64,000 nt of DNA from Lasiosphaeris hirsuta (GCA_030549175.1 JAUKUA010000006.1:3658001-3722000), one strand, 5' to 3'; shown: positions 46,121 through 59,110, numbered from the stretch's first letter. Numbers and translations: made by a program. The notes: generated by a model not told the origin, from the sequence alone.

Positions 46121-49100
46121 TCATCTTCGTGGGGTGTGAGCCTTACTCGCCAGCATCTGTGAAAGTATGAAATGATTGACATCCTCATCAGCCCAATAAC
46201 TCATATGCGATGCAATCGTGTTTATCGGGTTGAAGTCGAGCACACTTCTAAGCACAGGATTATTAGTATCGCAGGCGATGTTGATACCAGGGGGATGCTT
46301 ACTCTTGTATGCAATAGTCGATCCTCCCATTCCGATTCAACGCCCTAGCCTTTATCTCCTCGTGGCGAAACTTTTGCGCCTTCTTCTCCTCCTCCATCAG
46401 CGCATCTTTACTCAACGCCACAGCAGCCACCTCCTTGTCCTTGTCCTTGGAAGTCGCTAAACGGTTCTTTTGGAACCTACTGAAAAGCGTTTCCAGCTCA
46501 TCATCGATCAAGGTGGCCTCATTCCCGCTCACTGTCGAGCTGCCACCACCGCTTGCCGCGATAGCCAATTGCCGCTTCCGCTCCGCTGCCTTCTCCCCGC
46601 GCAGCGCATCGGATAGGTTCTTCTCCGAGATGACACCCCCGCCAGATATGTTGGTGCCCGCGCCGGGGCTCTGGCTGTGCTGCTGCTGCGCGGTGAAGTT
46701 GGCAACTTCCTCCTGCGTGAGCCCAAGGCTGCGGTTGAGTAGGCTGTTGGCGATTCCAGCGCTGAGGCTACTCCACAGCCCGCTCACGCTCTGCCCGACT
46801 TTGGCACCGATTCCGGTCAGACCCTGAGGGGAGACAGAACCGAAGATACCCTTCTTGGTGTACGGTAATATCTGCGGCTTGAGGCTGGCCATGGCGGTCG
46901 AAACGAGTGGCTCGAGACGATAGGAGATGGGGTCGGAAGGATGGAATATGTTGAAGAGCTGTGCTACTTTGGGGGAAGAAACACTGAACGGATGGCCGGT
47001 GACGGGCGAGACACGTTGGTCGGTGTACGGGTTGGAGGAAATGTTGGAAAATGGATCCTCCGAGTAGTCGGTATCTAATGGACTCTCAGAGGGAAGGGTG
47101 CCCGGGAGACTGCGAGCGGCGATGGTACGACCTTTGAGCATCTGGAACAAGCCGATAGGGGAGCCGAGGCAATAGAAGTCGTCGACCTCAAAGTCAAATT
47201 CAAGGTCTTTAGGGTTCTTTGGCTCATACCGATCTTGCGACGGCCAGAATCGTAAGGGGTTCTTGGATTGCTCATGTGCCCGAGCCTTTTCTCGTTGTCG
47301 GCAGAGGATGTCGAACATGATTGCAGATCCAAGAGAGTGGCCCATTATGTGCACTTTACCCTTGAATTCGGGGTTACGCTCCATAAACAACTTGAAGATC
47401 CGGTTCGACTCTTTCGTTACAATCCCCGCAATCTGTTCTCGGTAGGCACTCTGGTAGAGCAGCACGTCAAGGGCGAGATCAGAAATAATCGACCGGGCAA
47501 ATGCCACGCCTTCAATGGTGATATCCTCGAGTGAAGGGTCTTGAACGAGTTAGCACTAGGCTCTGTGGGAAATACGAAAAGGAAATTGCCTCACAGTCAT
47601 CCTCTTCGTTGAATGTTTCTCCGAGATCGCGCTCTCCCCTTTTCTGTCTACGATTTGGGAAGTCAAGAAGATGCCGCCAAACGACTGGTAACACCTGGAC
47701 TCTACAGTTGCCGAGCCCTTCAACACTAGTCTCCCCGTTCAGCGCTCGAAGATCGGCCGAGGTTGAGTAAACAGATTTCATGGATTTGCGAAGGACATTG
47801 ACATCGTGAACAAAATTGATGCTCTCCATCCTATTCAAGTCAGTACTGCGACACTCAACATGGGGAAAAAGGGCAAAAGAACGACATACTTTAGCCCTAG
47901 AAGCTGACCAATGCCATGAGTGACAAGCACAACATGTTCGATATCTCGACCTTGGGTTTCTCCAACCCTTGCGTTGTAGTCATCCAGCATGTCCTTCTCT
48001 TCTTGTTTGCGAATTGTTTCATCCTCCTCATCTGGATTCTTGCCGCCATCCATCAAATTTGATAGCTGCCTTGTCAGTCGGCTTTGGGCGCTTTCGACCT
48101 TGACTGGCTCATCCGCGTCAACATCGATTGGCTCCGATCGCGTGCCGGGCGGCGCAGAGCGTCTCTTCAAAGCCCTCTGCAGCTTCTCATCCTGCTCGGC
48201 GGCGGTCGATAACGTTCCTGTCGGTGTCAAAGGCCGCTTCTCCTCTTTGGGCTTCTTCTGTTCCGTGTAGCCTCGGACCAGCTTCACACCGCTCATATAA
48301 CCGCCACCAGCGAATCTTTCATAGACGGTCGATGTCACCCATGACAAAACACCATCCGAAGAAAGCCAGGCGACAGATGCGTCCTGGTATGTTGCAACGC
48401 TGTTCATGTAAGCTCCAAACAGACGGCATGTTTGTGGTTGGTGCTGAGGTGTTGAGGGGGGAGTCTGGGCGGTTGCCGCAGCTCTGAGATTATCAAACGA
48501 TGACCTTGGAGTGACGGTCCGAGTGCCCGAGTCGCTGCGATTTCTAGTTGGGTACAGCCATGGTCTGATCTTGAGGTAGCCCTCCTCGAGTTGTGCTGCG
48601 AGATTCTCATCACAGGGGCGAAGAACTGACCCCTCTTGGTAGAACCAGCTTCCACGACGAACTTCGTAAACAGGACCTTCCCAGTAGGCTGGGGCCAGCT
48701 CTCGTTCTTCGATGTCTACGTCGAAGAGAAAGTCCTCATTGACCGGGACCTTGACACCCTTTTTAGCTTCCTCGTCTGAACCGTCGAAGCCCAGCCCTAG
48801 AGCGTTGTCGCCGGAAACCACCCGTGGCCGTTTCGACCCAGCGCGAGCGGCCTTATTAGCTATTCTTGCCGCCTCGAGTTCTTCCAGCTTCAGCTGGTAC
48901 GAAGCTTCAAGGGTGCGAGTGTCGCCCGGGGGGAAAGCAACAAACTTCTTTGGGTGCACAACGGGTTTCTTGTCGTCATTTGTCCTGTTCTTGAGAAAGT
49001 TTGGTTTGCGCTTCGGGACCTGTTCAAGACATATGTGGTCAGCATGTCACAGTAGACGTCAGCAGAGAGCTGGGGAGATGGCCTACATCGACGGCATGGA

Positions 49101-49323
49101 ACCATTGCACCTTCAACGGAGGGCAATCTGGGGGGTATCTCTTGAAGCTCTGACCGTAGAACGGGTTGGTGGCATGGTCCCCCGGATTCAGGGGGGCAGG
49201 ATTCGGCTGGGGATCTTTTTGCGTAGGAGTTGCACTGCGACTACCGCCCCAGGGGTTGATTGACTCTACGGCAGAAGCAAGATACGACTTCTCGGTCTTC
49301 TTCTCGACTGGTGCTGAGGCCAT
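46121..49323 (-). CDS. DDHD-domain phospholipase (phosphatidic acid-preferring PLA1 type)
   Basis: Exons 49323..49087, 49019..47890, 47830..47595, 47539..46303 and 46247..46121 give 988 residues. N-terminal text (NPFYGQSFKRYPPDCPPLKVQWFHAVD) leads into a WWE-like region with EGPVYEVRRGSWFYQEGS. HVVLVTHGIGQLLG and the nucleophile motif HIMGHSLGSAIMFDIL (GxSxG) mark the lipase fold. The DDHD domain follows, with FEVDDFYCLGSPIGLFQMLKG and, in the last exons, a closing SHMSYWADEDVNHFIL. Animal DDHD1/iPLA1 and yeast YOR022C share this order; they hydrolyse phosphatidic acid on cytosolic or mitochondrial membranes. A long Gln/Lys-rich low-complexity insertion splits the DDHD domain. Start at 49323 was preferred to an in-frame ATG 141 bases upstream because MASAPVEKK begins the clearly coding part. 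Confidence 0.92.
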
Positions 49324-50426
49324 AGCCCTAGTGTGGCCGAAAGGCCTTCCGTACCGAGCAAGCCCTCGGCAGGCACGGCGGCGTAGCCAGGGGTGACCGT
49401 AGCTCTTTCGCAGCGGATATCGGCCGATAGCGTAGCAGAGCTCTGGTGAATGAGGGACCGCCAATTTGGCTGGAGAACTCTACGCTGAGGAGCTGTTGGG
49501 CCACGGTACTGAAGCGCCCCAGACACGGGTAAGGGCAAAGTACCTAGGTGTGCGGTGCGGGCGCGATGGAGAAGGGGGATACCCAACCGAAATAGAGTTG
49601 GTGGTGGGCAAGGAAGCGGTGAGCGAGGCGTCTTTATTCTTTATTGTCTCTGCGTATTCGGTGTCATTCTGCGATCAATAGGCATAGTCCTAAGTGACAA
49701 GGCGCAAACTGGTCAGGTAGGTCACGGTGGTTTGTCGCGTTCGGGGTACAGTCATGGCCTGGCTAACATTGGCCGGCAATCATGGATAGTAGAGGCGCGA
49801 AGCTCACGTCCCGACAACGATGACGGAGTGCCAGTGATCGTCGGCAGCTGATTGGCAGAAGCTGGCGACAATCCGGCAAAGTTCCGGCATGCGATGGATA
49901 CTTAGCTGCTGCTGGGAGGTACCTCGCTAGCCCGAGCCAAATAGCCTGAAGGTGGGGTAGATCAGAGGTACATATTTTCGCCAAGGCTCTAAGTTACCCC
50001 ATGGATTTTCATCAGAAGCGCACGCTGCCGTGGCTTGGCGCATTTGTTCTATGGTGGGGTACGAGTTGTCCTGTGAGTTGGAGTCACCTCCACATGCCCC
50101 GCCTTGGGACCTTACCTTGCCGCAGACAAAATTATTCGCATCACGAATCTGCATCGCTCAACTCGTCACCAACCGCTAACGTTGCAGCTTCCACGCCACG
50201 AGCCACAATTGCGATCAATTATCTACCATAAACTCTGTTTATTAGCAATACGAAGCAACGCACACATTTTCCGGCGCAACTCGCTATGCAACGGTAGCTC
50301 ATCGACATCGAGGGGCTCCCGTTCCACCTCGCAAACCACTCTCGCTGCGTTCCGATCGATTTTGCCGATCACAACACTCTACCTCGCCCACGAAGCCTGC
50401 CAAGGTGGAAACAGTAAAGGAAAAAA
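49324..50426. promoter_or_regulatory. Bidirectional region DDHD lipase / RPC1
   Basis: This 1.1-kb stretch lies between two divergent starts. Short frames without known domains are present, and no specific site is claimed. The RPC1 leader ends in an A run just before the ATG. Confidence 0.4.
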
Positions 50427-53400
50427 ATGGCGTCTACCGACAGAGGACCTCCCGTGAAGAAGCAAATGGTCGACCAGCTCCCGAAGCGCTTCAAGGCGCT
50501 GAAGTTCGGCATCCAGTAAGAGATACCCGCGACACGCCTTCATAACCAGCCCCTAACACATGGTCACTCAAACAGGTCTCACCAGGATATAGTGAATCAG
50601 GGTGTACTCGAGGTGTCTGACAATTTGCTTTACGATGTCGAGAATGGACGGAAGCCATTCCCCCACGGTCCCCTTGACCCTCGCTTGGTAGGATGATCAG
50701 TCACTGTGCATTTAGCTGCGTTCATTTACTGACTACATTCAAGGGAACGTCGAGCAAAACCGGCACCTGCGAAACATGCTATCTCTCACTGCAAAACTGC
50801 ATGGGCCACTTCGGCCATGTCCGACTTCCTCTGCCTGTCTTCCACATCGGATACCTGAAGTACATCCAGGCTACACTCCAAAATATTTGCAAGGACTGCT
50901 CTAAGGTGCTTCTGGAAGAGAATGAACGTCGCGCAGTTCTTAAAGAGCTGCGCCGTCCCGGCATCGACAACCTGAAACGCTCCCAGATCCTGAAAAGAGT
51001 CAATGAGCAGTGCCGCAAGGCCAGAAGCTGCCCATACTGTGGCTCGGTCCAGGGCGTCATCCGAAAGTTGAGCGTAATGAAGCTCGTTCACGACAAGTTC
51101 TCCACGTTCAACAAGTCCGCGGCACAAAAGAAAGTCCCCCCCGAGAGCAAAGTTGCATTTGATGCTTCTTTCAACCAGGCAAAATCGTATCTTCCCGATT
51201 TGGACAAGCACACTCGGAAGGCCATGGACGATTTAAACCCCCTCAAAGTTTTGCAGCTCTTCAAGGCCATTAGCCCGACGGACTGTGAGCTACTTGGACT
51301 AAACCCCGCCGAGGGCCGGCCCGAGATGTTCCTCTGGCAGTACATTCCGGCTCCTCCGATTTGTATCAGACCCTCCGTCCAGCAAGAGAGCGCAAGTAAC
51401 GAAGATGATATCACCAGCAAGCTGTCGGAAATAATTCTTTACGCAGCTTCTCTACGTGCCTCTCTCGAAAAGGGGTCTCCACTGCCCGGAATCATGGAGC
51501 AGTGGGAGTTTCTCGGGCTGCAGGTTGGCCTGTACGTCAACAGTGAAGTGCCAGGTCTTCAACAGCCGGGGTTTGGAAAACCTATACGTGGCTTTTGCCA
51601 GCGCCTAAAGGGAAAGCAAGGCCGCTTCCGAGGTAACCTTTCTGGCAAGCGTGTCGACTTTTCCGGACGGACAGTCATCTCGCCAGATCCCAATCTGAGT
51701 ATTGAGCAAGTTGCCGTACCTCAGCTCGTGGCGAAGAACCTGACCTACCCTGAGCACGTTAATAATGCTAGCATTGAAAAGCTGAGACAATGCATCATAA
51801 ACGGACCGAATGTCTGGCCTGGAGCCCAAGGCGTGACCAAGAAGGATAGCGGCGTCAAGTTCAATCTGAAGTTTGGCGACCAGGATGTGCGCGAAGAGCG
51901 TGCCCGCGAGCTCGAAATCGGCGATATTGTCGAGCGACATTTGGAGGACGGCGATGTTGTTCTCTTCAATCGACAGCCATCGCTCCACAAGCTCAGTATC
52001 ATGAGCCATCGCGTCAAAGTTCGGCCCTGGAGGACATTTCGCCTCAACGAGTGTGTCTGCTCACCGTACAACGCCGATTTTGATGGAGATGAAATGAATT
52101 TACACGTACCACAGACCGAGGAGGCACGGGCGGAAGCCATGATGTTAATGGGAGTCAAGTACAACCTTGCAACACCCAAAAACGGCGAGCCCATTGTTGC
52201 TGCGACGCAGGATTTCATCACGGCGGCATATGTGCTGAGCAACAAGGACAAGTTCTTCGACCGCAAGACCTTTACCTATATTTGCACCCACATGCTTCTC
52301 GGCGAAACCCACCTTGATCTCCCCCCTCCTTCCATCCTCAAACCCAAACAACTCTGGACCGGCAAGCAAATCTTCAATGTCATGATGCGCCCCAACAAGA
52401 AATCGCCAGTACTGGTGAACCTTGATGCTAAGAATAAAGTGTACAAGAAAAAGGAGGGCGAGCTTCCGGACATGGACATCGACGACTGCTTCTTGGTTAT
52501 TCGCAATTCCGAAGTCATGTGTGGGCGAATGGATAAGGCGACGGTAGGAGAGGGCAAGAAAAACTCGGTGTTTTACGTGATGATGAGAGACTACGGACCA
52601 CAGGAGGCAGCTGATGCCATGAACCGCCTGGCCAAGCTCTGCGCTCGGCAGCTGACTTTGAACGGATTCTCGATTGGGGTTGGCGACGTGTTCCCCTCGA
52701 CTAGTCTGACGGCCAAAAAGATGGCTCTTGTCAATGATGCCTACGCCGAGTGCGATAAACTCATCGAGAAGTACAAGGAAGGAAAACTTGAAAAGGCTGC
52801 GGGCTGCAACGTCGAAGAGACGCTAGAGAACGCCATCTCGGGTATTCTCAGCAAGGTCCGACAAAATGCCGGAAACTACTGTGTCGATACTCTGAGTATG
52901 CACAACGCGCCGCTTATTATGGCCAAGTCGGGTTCCAAGGGCTCGGACATCAACGTCGCTCAGATGATTGCCTGTGTGGGACAGCAAATTATTGGCGGGA
53001 AGCGTGTAGCGGATGGGTTCCAGGACCGCACCCTCCCCCATTTCCACAAGAACGCTCGGCAGCCACCGTCAAAGGGCTTTGTCAAGAACAGCTTCTATAC
53101 CGGCTTATTACCAACGGAGTTTTTGTTTCACGCAATCTCTGGAAGAGAAGGTCTCGTTGATACGGCGGTCAAAACTGCTGAGACGGGTTACATGTCCAGA
53201 CGATTGATGAAGTCCTTGGAGGATCTTTCGACACAGTATGACGACACGGTCCGAACGTCGGGAGGTGGCATTGTCCAGTTCCAGTTTGGCGCCGACAGAC
53301 TGGACCCAGTCGACATGGAAGGAGAGGCGAAGCCTGTCAACTTTGAGCGAACGTGGAACCACGCCGAGAACCTTACCTGGGATAATTCGGAGAAGGCCAT

Positions 53401-55159
53401 GCTTCCGAGCGAAATCACCGAAATCTGCAAGGAAATTCTCGATGAAAGGCGGAAACGCTATGTCAGACAACACTTGGTCACGGGTGAGCAACTCCAGTAC
53501 GACGATGAGAAGATACAGGAGAGCAACGACTTGGACGTTCTGATCGCAATTGACGAGTGGGAGGGTGCGAGAGGGTTCCTCAACTCGGTTCGCGACTACG
53601 TTGGGGAGCGCGCCCTCAAACTGGCGATAGCACGGAAAGCAGCGGGGCTAGATCCTTTTTTGCCAGCCGAGAAGAGGGATGAGGATAATGCCGAGGACGA
53701 CAAGTCAAGATACAATAATAACAACAAGAAGCTCTTGGAGGATTTTGCCAAGTGGGAAGAAGATCGAGTGAAGAAGGGTGTGTCGATGATGGACGTCGAC
53801 TTGAGCCCCTCGGACCGAGCTGCCCAGGAACTACATGTAGAACGAGTTGCAAAGGTGTCTGAGACCACGCTGAGGAGTTTCATTGGCATGTGTCTCGAAA
53901 AGTACCAGAAGGCGCAGACAGAACCTGGCCACGCTGTTGGTGCCGTTGGCGCACAGTCGATTGGTGAGCCAGGCACGCAGATGACGCTTAAGACTTTCCA
54001 TTTCGCCGGTGTCGCCGGTATGAGTATCACGCAGGGTGTCCCTCGTATCAAGGAAATCATCAACGCGTCTAAGACCATCAGCACTCCGGTCATCACGTGC
54101 GAGCTAGAGAACAAGAACGACGAGAAGGCTGCGAAAATCGTGAAGGGAAAGATTGAGAAGACCTTCGTCTCTGATGTTATTACCTTCATCGACGACGAAT
54201 GGCTTCCGGACGTGGCCAAAATCGTCTTGAAGCTTGACCTGCAGGCGCTTTCTGATATGCAACTCGGCATCACGCTCAAAGACATTGCTGATGCTATCAT
54301 CAAAGCCAAAAAGCTCAAGCTCAAGATTGAGCCCGATGATTTGCGTGTGGGGGGCGACCGCATCGAGGTGATTGTGCGGAACACGTGGAAGGATGTTAGT
54401 GCTGCCAAGAAGTCGGCGAGGCTTCGAACGGCGGCTATGGACAAGGGCCAAGCGTTTGCAAGCGTCAAAGATGAGTCTGCAGCCGATTTCCAGCTCCGCG
54501 TCAACTTCCTCAAGCGCATGCTCCCCTTGGTTCCTATTTCGGGCTATCCCGATGCGTACAGAGCCATCATCCAAAAGGACGACAAGACGTCTCTGCACAA
54601 GGTGCTGGTCGAGGGCTACGGGCTTCGGGCGTGCATGACGACAGAGGGTGTGATTGGCACGCAGTGCATCACCAACTCGGTTATGGAGTGTCGCGACGTG
54701 CTCGGCATTGAGGCTGCTCGAACAACCATCGCCAAGGAGATCGGCAGTGTCATGGGTGACATGAACATCGACCCCCGTCATATGGACTTGTTGGCCGACG
54801 TCATGACATACAAGGGTGAGGTGTTGGGCATCACTCGATTCGGTCTCGCGAAGATGCGTGACAGCGTGTTGCAGCTGGCATCGTTCGAGAAGACGCCGGA
54901 TCACTTGTTTGACGCGGCGGCGAACATGAAGACGGACCGCATTGAGGGTGTTAGTGAGTGCATCATTATGGGTCAGTCCATGTCAATTGGGACGGGCGCC
55001 TTCCAGGTGGTGCGCAGACTAGGCATGCCAGACTTCAAGGTGGTTACCAAGCCGACTATCTTTGAGGACGCATGGCGGAGGCATGAGGCGATCCTGCGGC
55101 GGTCAAAGATGGAGAAGCGTCGGAGTGGTATGACGGGAATGGTAGCGGCGGCGGGGTGA
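50427..55159 (+). CDS. RPC1: RNA polymerase III largest subunit
   Basis: Exons 50427..50515, 50576..50687 and 50744..55159 (introns 60 and 56 nt) give 1538 residues. The start MASTDRGPPVKKQMVDQLPK leads into FGIQSHQDIVNQGVLEVSDN, the Pol III form of the clamp. The first zinc site is CETCYLSLQNCMGHFGHV. The catalytic loop YNADFDGDEMN has Asp512, Asp514 and Asp516 that bind the active-site magnesium. Further marks are RQPSLHKLSIMSHRV before the loop, the bridge helix region GREGLVDTAVKTAETGYMSR, and the C-terminal jaw and cleft segments ending SMSIGTGAFQVVRRL. There is no heptad CTD, as expected for Pol III. It transcribes tRNA and 5S genes such as the one at 1409. Confidence 0.98.
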
Positions 55160-55588
55160 CGCGATAATCTGGGCAGGTCTGGCAGGTTTGGCCGGTTTGG
55201 CAAGTTATCGGGACTTGGTTTAGAGATTTTGAGGTAGCGATTTGGCTTCCCCTTGTATGTACATAGTCCGATCATGTGGCGATGCGGCTGGGCGGTGAGG
55301 CGTGAGAGAATGCCATACATGCATCTGGATGGGCGTATCCGTATCAAAGGGTAGTGCGACGTAGTGTTCAGGGGCAGCCTTGTGAATGGAAAAGGTGTGT
55401 CACATGATCTGGCGACTTGATTTTGCGGATTTGGAGAGGGGGCCCAGAGCTCGCGCGACTGCAACCTGCGTCATCGATCAAGACCCCACGTCGTTCACCT
55501 CTGCCCACCACACACAAGTCAACATATTGACCAAATAGTTGCTGTTCCCGCCACAACTGGTGGTTATATTTCTGGTCACAACTTGATC
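55160..55588. other. Intergenic RPC1 / SRAP gene
   Basis: The stretch carries the RPC1 3' flank, with short GGTTTGGC-like repeats near 55185, and the SRAP promoter. No gene is seen. Confidence 0.55.
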
Positions 55589-56917
55589 ATGTGTGGCAGG
55601 TACTCGCTGGCTTTGGTAAGACGCCCAGGAATCATTTTGTTGGAGCTACAATCGCCACGTCAACCCCGCAACTAACACAAAGCACAGTGGCCCTCCCAGG
55701 TCCGCCGGATGCTCCAGGATGAAGACATGGAAGTTGACGACGCGCCCGATGACGAGGGTGAAGATGCGCCCCGACACAGCTATAATTTCGCCCCGGGCTA
55801 CCACGGCATCGTCTACCGCGCCGACGTACCTGACCACGGCGCCGGTCCACGGCGCGAGCACGCTTCCAAGACAAACAAGGCCAATTCAGCTGCTGCGACA
55901 GGGGACCCAGCTGGAGGCCTTGTCGATGGCGACGCCCGCGACAGCGCCACCGCCGTCCACTACAAGTTGCAGTCCATGAAGTGGGGCCTCATCCCTTTCT
56001 GGACCAAGCGCAACCCGGACTACGGCTCCATGCTCAAGACCATCAACTGCCGCGACGACTCGCTCGCCTCCCCCGGCGGCATGTGGGCCACCATGAAGGC
56101 GCGCAAGCGCTGCGTTGTTGTTGCCCAGGGGTTCTACGAATGGCTGCGGCCCGGGGGGCCGGGGACAAAGGAGAAGGTGCCGCACTACGTCAAGCGCGCG
56201 GATGAGAGGTTGATGTGCTTTGCTGGGCTGTGGGATTGTGTGAGGTATGAGGGGGAGGAGGGGGCGAGGTATACGTATACCATCATCACGACGGATAGTA
56301 ACAAGCAGTTGCGGTTCTTGCATGATCGGATGCCGGTTATTTTGGAGCCCGGGTCCGAGGCGATCAAGACGTGGTTGGATCCGGGGAGGTATGAGTGGAG
56401 CGGGGAGTTGCAGGGGTTGTTGAGGCCGTTCGATGGCGAGTTGGAGGTGTATCCCGTCAGCAAGGAGGTTGGGAAGGTGGGGAATAACTCGCCCAGCTTT
56501 ATCATCCCCGTGGCGAGCAGGGAGAACAAGAACAATATTGCGAATTTCTTTGCCAGGGGGCCGGCGAAGAAAGAGGCGAAGGTTGAGCCGGAGGTGGAGG
56601 TCAAGAAGGAGGAGGGCGAGCCGGGTGAGGTTGAGACGGAAACCAAGATGATTGATGAGCTAGAAGAGACAGTGGCAGATGATGACATCGCATCTCCTGT
56701 CAAGGGAGTCAAGCGGGAGGCTACCTCCTCGCCTGGCAGCGGTGGACCTCCGACAAAAAAGGTGTTTACGACCAAATCGCCTTCCCCCCTCAAGGCAAAG
56801 CCACAGCCACGCGGAAAGATCAGCGCCACCAAGAATTCCGGAAGGAGCCCAGCGAAGCTGAAGGGCAAAGCGGACGGAAGCCAGAAGATTACCAAGTTCT
56901 TTGGGAACAGTACCTAA
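55589..56917 (+). CDS. SRAP-domain protein (HMCES/YedK), abasic-site DNA-protein crosslinker
   Basis: Exons 55589..55615 and 55688..56917 (72-nt intron, phase 0) give 418 residues. The chain starts MCGRYSLAL: after Met removal the Cys becomes the N-terminal residue that forms a thiazolidine crosslink with abasic sites in single-stranded DNA. Other SRAP marks are NFAPGYHGIVYR, WGLIPFWTK, INCRDDSL, the catalytic Glu160 in GFYEWL and His221 in LHDRMPVIL. The family shields abasic sites at replication forks. A long acidic then basic tail follows the domain (from about residue 300) and ends SQKITKFFGNST, which resembles a PCNA-binding box. The first exon is only nine codons but fixes the key Cys. 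Confidence 0.94.
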
Positions 56918-56999
56918 ACACATTTACTGTATGTACGATCCAACCCTTGTTTGTTTGTTGGCGCGTGACTTCTAAGGCGGGTTGTATGAGAACTTGGAC

Positions 57000-58060
57000 C
57001 TTGTTTCCTTGTGGTGAACCTCGTCAGATGTTCCTCATTCTCATTTTCGGATACCCATGGGGCCTTTTCGAATACTGGAAAGGCCTTGGGTGCTTCAATA
57101 TTTCCTGGCTACTTTAAGAGATTACCATACGCTAACAGAGACTCCAGCGTTGATCATATCCGTTCATGGCCCACCAAGTTAGCCATGCGTGTGCTGTAGC
57201 TAGATACTACGATCTCTACCGCGAGCTAGGCATCTTTCATGATGTATACATTGCCAAAGAAGCACGGGAGTGCGAGAACACGGACGTTCCCGACGACATC
57301 ATGGATGAGGACGTCAGGTATGACGTGATGAACGACTACACTCGTTCAGTTAACGCCGAAGACCCCGGGCCAGCGTGCTTGAGTGGCGGCATAGCATTCC
57401 GCTAGATGCTGGACACATAGCAACGGCTCCGCCTATCCGAGGACGGCCTAAGCTGGAGGACTTGGTCGGGGGGCCAGGGCTATCGCGACATGCCGTTCGA
57501 CATCACCAAAGATATGTCCATCGATGAGCACGGAACAGAGACTACCTGGATTACCAAAGAAATGCCCAGAAAAAAATGCAAAACACCAGGCTGTGGCCAA
57601 AGCTCAATCGGACCGTGTAGCTCTTCAATTTTTGCTTCTTTCCGAATCACTCCCCGCCGACCTGCCGACAGCGGATAAGGACGTCCTGATTCTCATAGCT
57701 GCCTTTAATGGTGACATCGATCGCTACGCCCGTCTCCGCCGCCCTTGGCTGATCGACAAGTCGATCAAGATCAACCTCTGCGTTCGGGACATCTACCACA
57801 ACACCTTTTTTGCTCAGTGGTGGCTTCGGAGACAAGCTGAAGGGCTTGGAAACATCTCAGAGACAGATTGGAGCTTGATCAAGAAAGCCATCCATGCCAG
57901 GTTCATCATGAACAACTCCCTGTCGAGCATCATGACACCCACTTGTTGTTCTAGCGTACCGCTACCCGGAAGCTATCCGCTTGGACTATGTGAAATGGCC
58001 GTCGAAGAAGGGAAAGTTGGAGGGAGGAGGTTTATTGGGTGGTACACTTGCATGTGAGGA
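57000..58060 (+). pseudogene. Frameshifted relic of an unnamed fungal gene family
   Basis: The blocks are collinear but in changing frames. They are: VSHACAVARYYDLYRELGIF to PACLSGGIAFR (57166..57405, ending TAG); DAGHIATAPPIRGRPKLEDL (about 57409-57468, next frame); MPFDITKDMSIDEHGTETTW (from 57490); then, after an A run at about 57567-57575, KAQSDRVALQFLLLSESLPA, VLILIAAFNGDIDRYARLRR, VRDIYHNTFFAQWW and KKAIHARFIMNNSLSSI (to about 57940). From memory, motifs such as GDIDRYARLRRP and IRxAIxARFIMNNDLS belong to a protein family common in Sordariales and without known function. Three or more frame shifts make a functional product unlikely. The ends are not defined. Confidence 0.6.
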
Positions 58061-58780
58061 GATGCGGGTTGTAAGGTAGAACACCTGCGATGCTGACAGT
58101 GGGATCAGGAGTTGTGGGCAAGTCTTGGGAAACATGTCACAGAATGGAATAACGACGGGCAACTTGGAAGGGTGCTCGATGGTGTGCGGGTTAATTGGTG
58201 TCAACAGTAAAATAAGTGCAAGGTAAATGACAAAAAGCTCACCAAGCGCCTCGTGCAAACCGCTGCGGAAAAGAGGGACCCAAACATACTTCTGTTCATC
58301 TTTAGCAATGTTAGTATTCGGGATCATGTAAGTGTCCAGGTCTTGAAGATACTCTGCTGCGGACGTATTTTTATCATTTCCCTAGAAGCGGAATTAGAGT
58401 GCCATGTTGGAGAGAATAGTTTCTTGGGAATGGAGTTGCTCGGGGCGGATTCTGAGTCTCCAGGGGGCTAGGCTCACCGCTGGGAGCTAGACTCGACGAT
58501 GAGCTGTAAGAATTGTTCGAGCTGAGTGCCGGGGGACTGTCGTCTCCAACCCACCAAGAATCTCTAGGAATCGAACGACTCCGCCTGAGATCCCTCGTCA
58601 GGAGCAGCTCTCGGAGCCGCCAACTGACCCGCCGAGCAGGCGCATCAGCGCGCGCCACAGGATCCAGATCCGAGGGCGGAAAAGCCCAAGCACAAATTTC
58701 ACTGGCCTGGAGTCGGGAGAGAGCGAGCAGAGGCGCCTCCGAGTCGACGAGGGGCCGCTCACGGCGGCAGCTCATGAAGC
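58061..58780 (-). pseudogene. Possible broken gene, unrecognised
   Basis: The minus-strand frame 58775..58374 (133 codons, MSCRRERPLVDSEAPLLALS to YSLQHGTLIPLLGK) stops at TGA. One frame over, directly after it, an open stretch continues: NTSAAEYLQDLDTYMIPNTN, then DEQKYVWVPLFRSGLHEALG, followed by a fair donor site (gtgagctttt). A one-base shift would join them; no splice pair was found that does so. It may be a dead gene or a gene whose intron was missed. No family was recognised. Confidence 0.35.
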
Positions 58781-58821
58781 GACAGGGCTCCGATAGAGTG
58801 CTGGGTGCAGCAGGTCAGACG

Positions 58822-58852
58822 GAGGCCAGGCGGAGGTCAGGCGGAGGTCAAG
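58822..58852. repeat. Short tandem repeat, GGCGGAGGTCA-type
   Basis: Three near-copies of an 11-bp GGCGGAGGTCA unit (gaggcca-ggcggaggtca-ggcggaggtca) lie next to one another. Confidence 0.6.
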
Positions 58853-59110
58853 TGTTCGGACGGAAGTTTTCGTCCGAAACATATAAACCACACACACTGT
58901 CCACGACGTCACCAAACCGAGAAACATGGGTGTCACAGAGCAAGCATCTTCTCAATCATCAGGCATTGACCCAACGTTTTATTTGTGTTGATTTATTTAC
59001 CCCTGCAAATCCCGTTCAAACACGAGCCCTTTAGTCTTTATGTTTGGCTACGGGTAGTACGCTCAAGCTCTAGGCTACGGCCCTTGATGGAAAAAATGGT
59101 CCCCTTGTAA

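Noticed and set aside
53596..54904. Minus-strand frames of over 260 codons within RPC1
   Set aside because: Antisense shadows of the conserved Pol III subunit.
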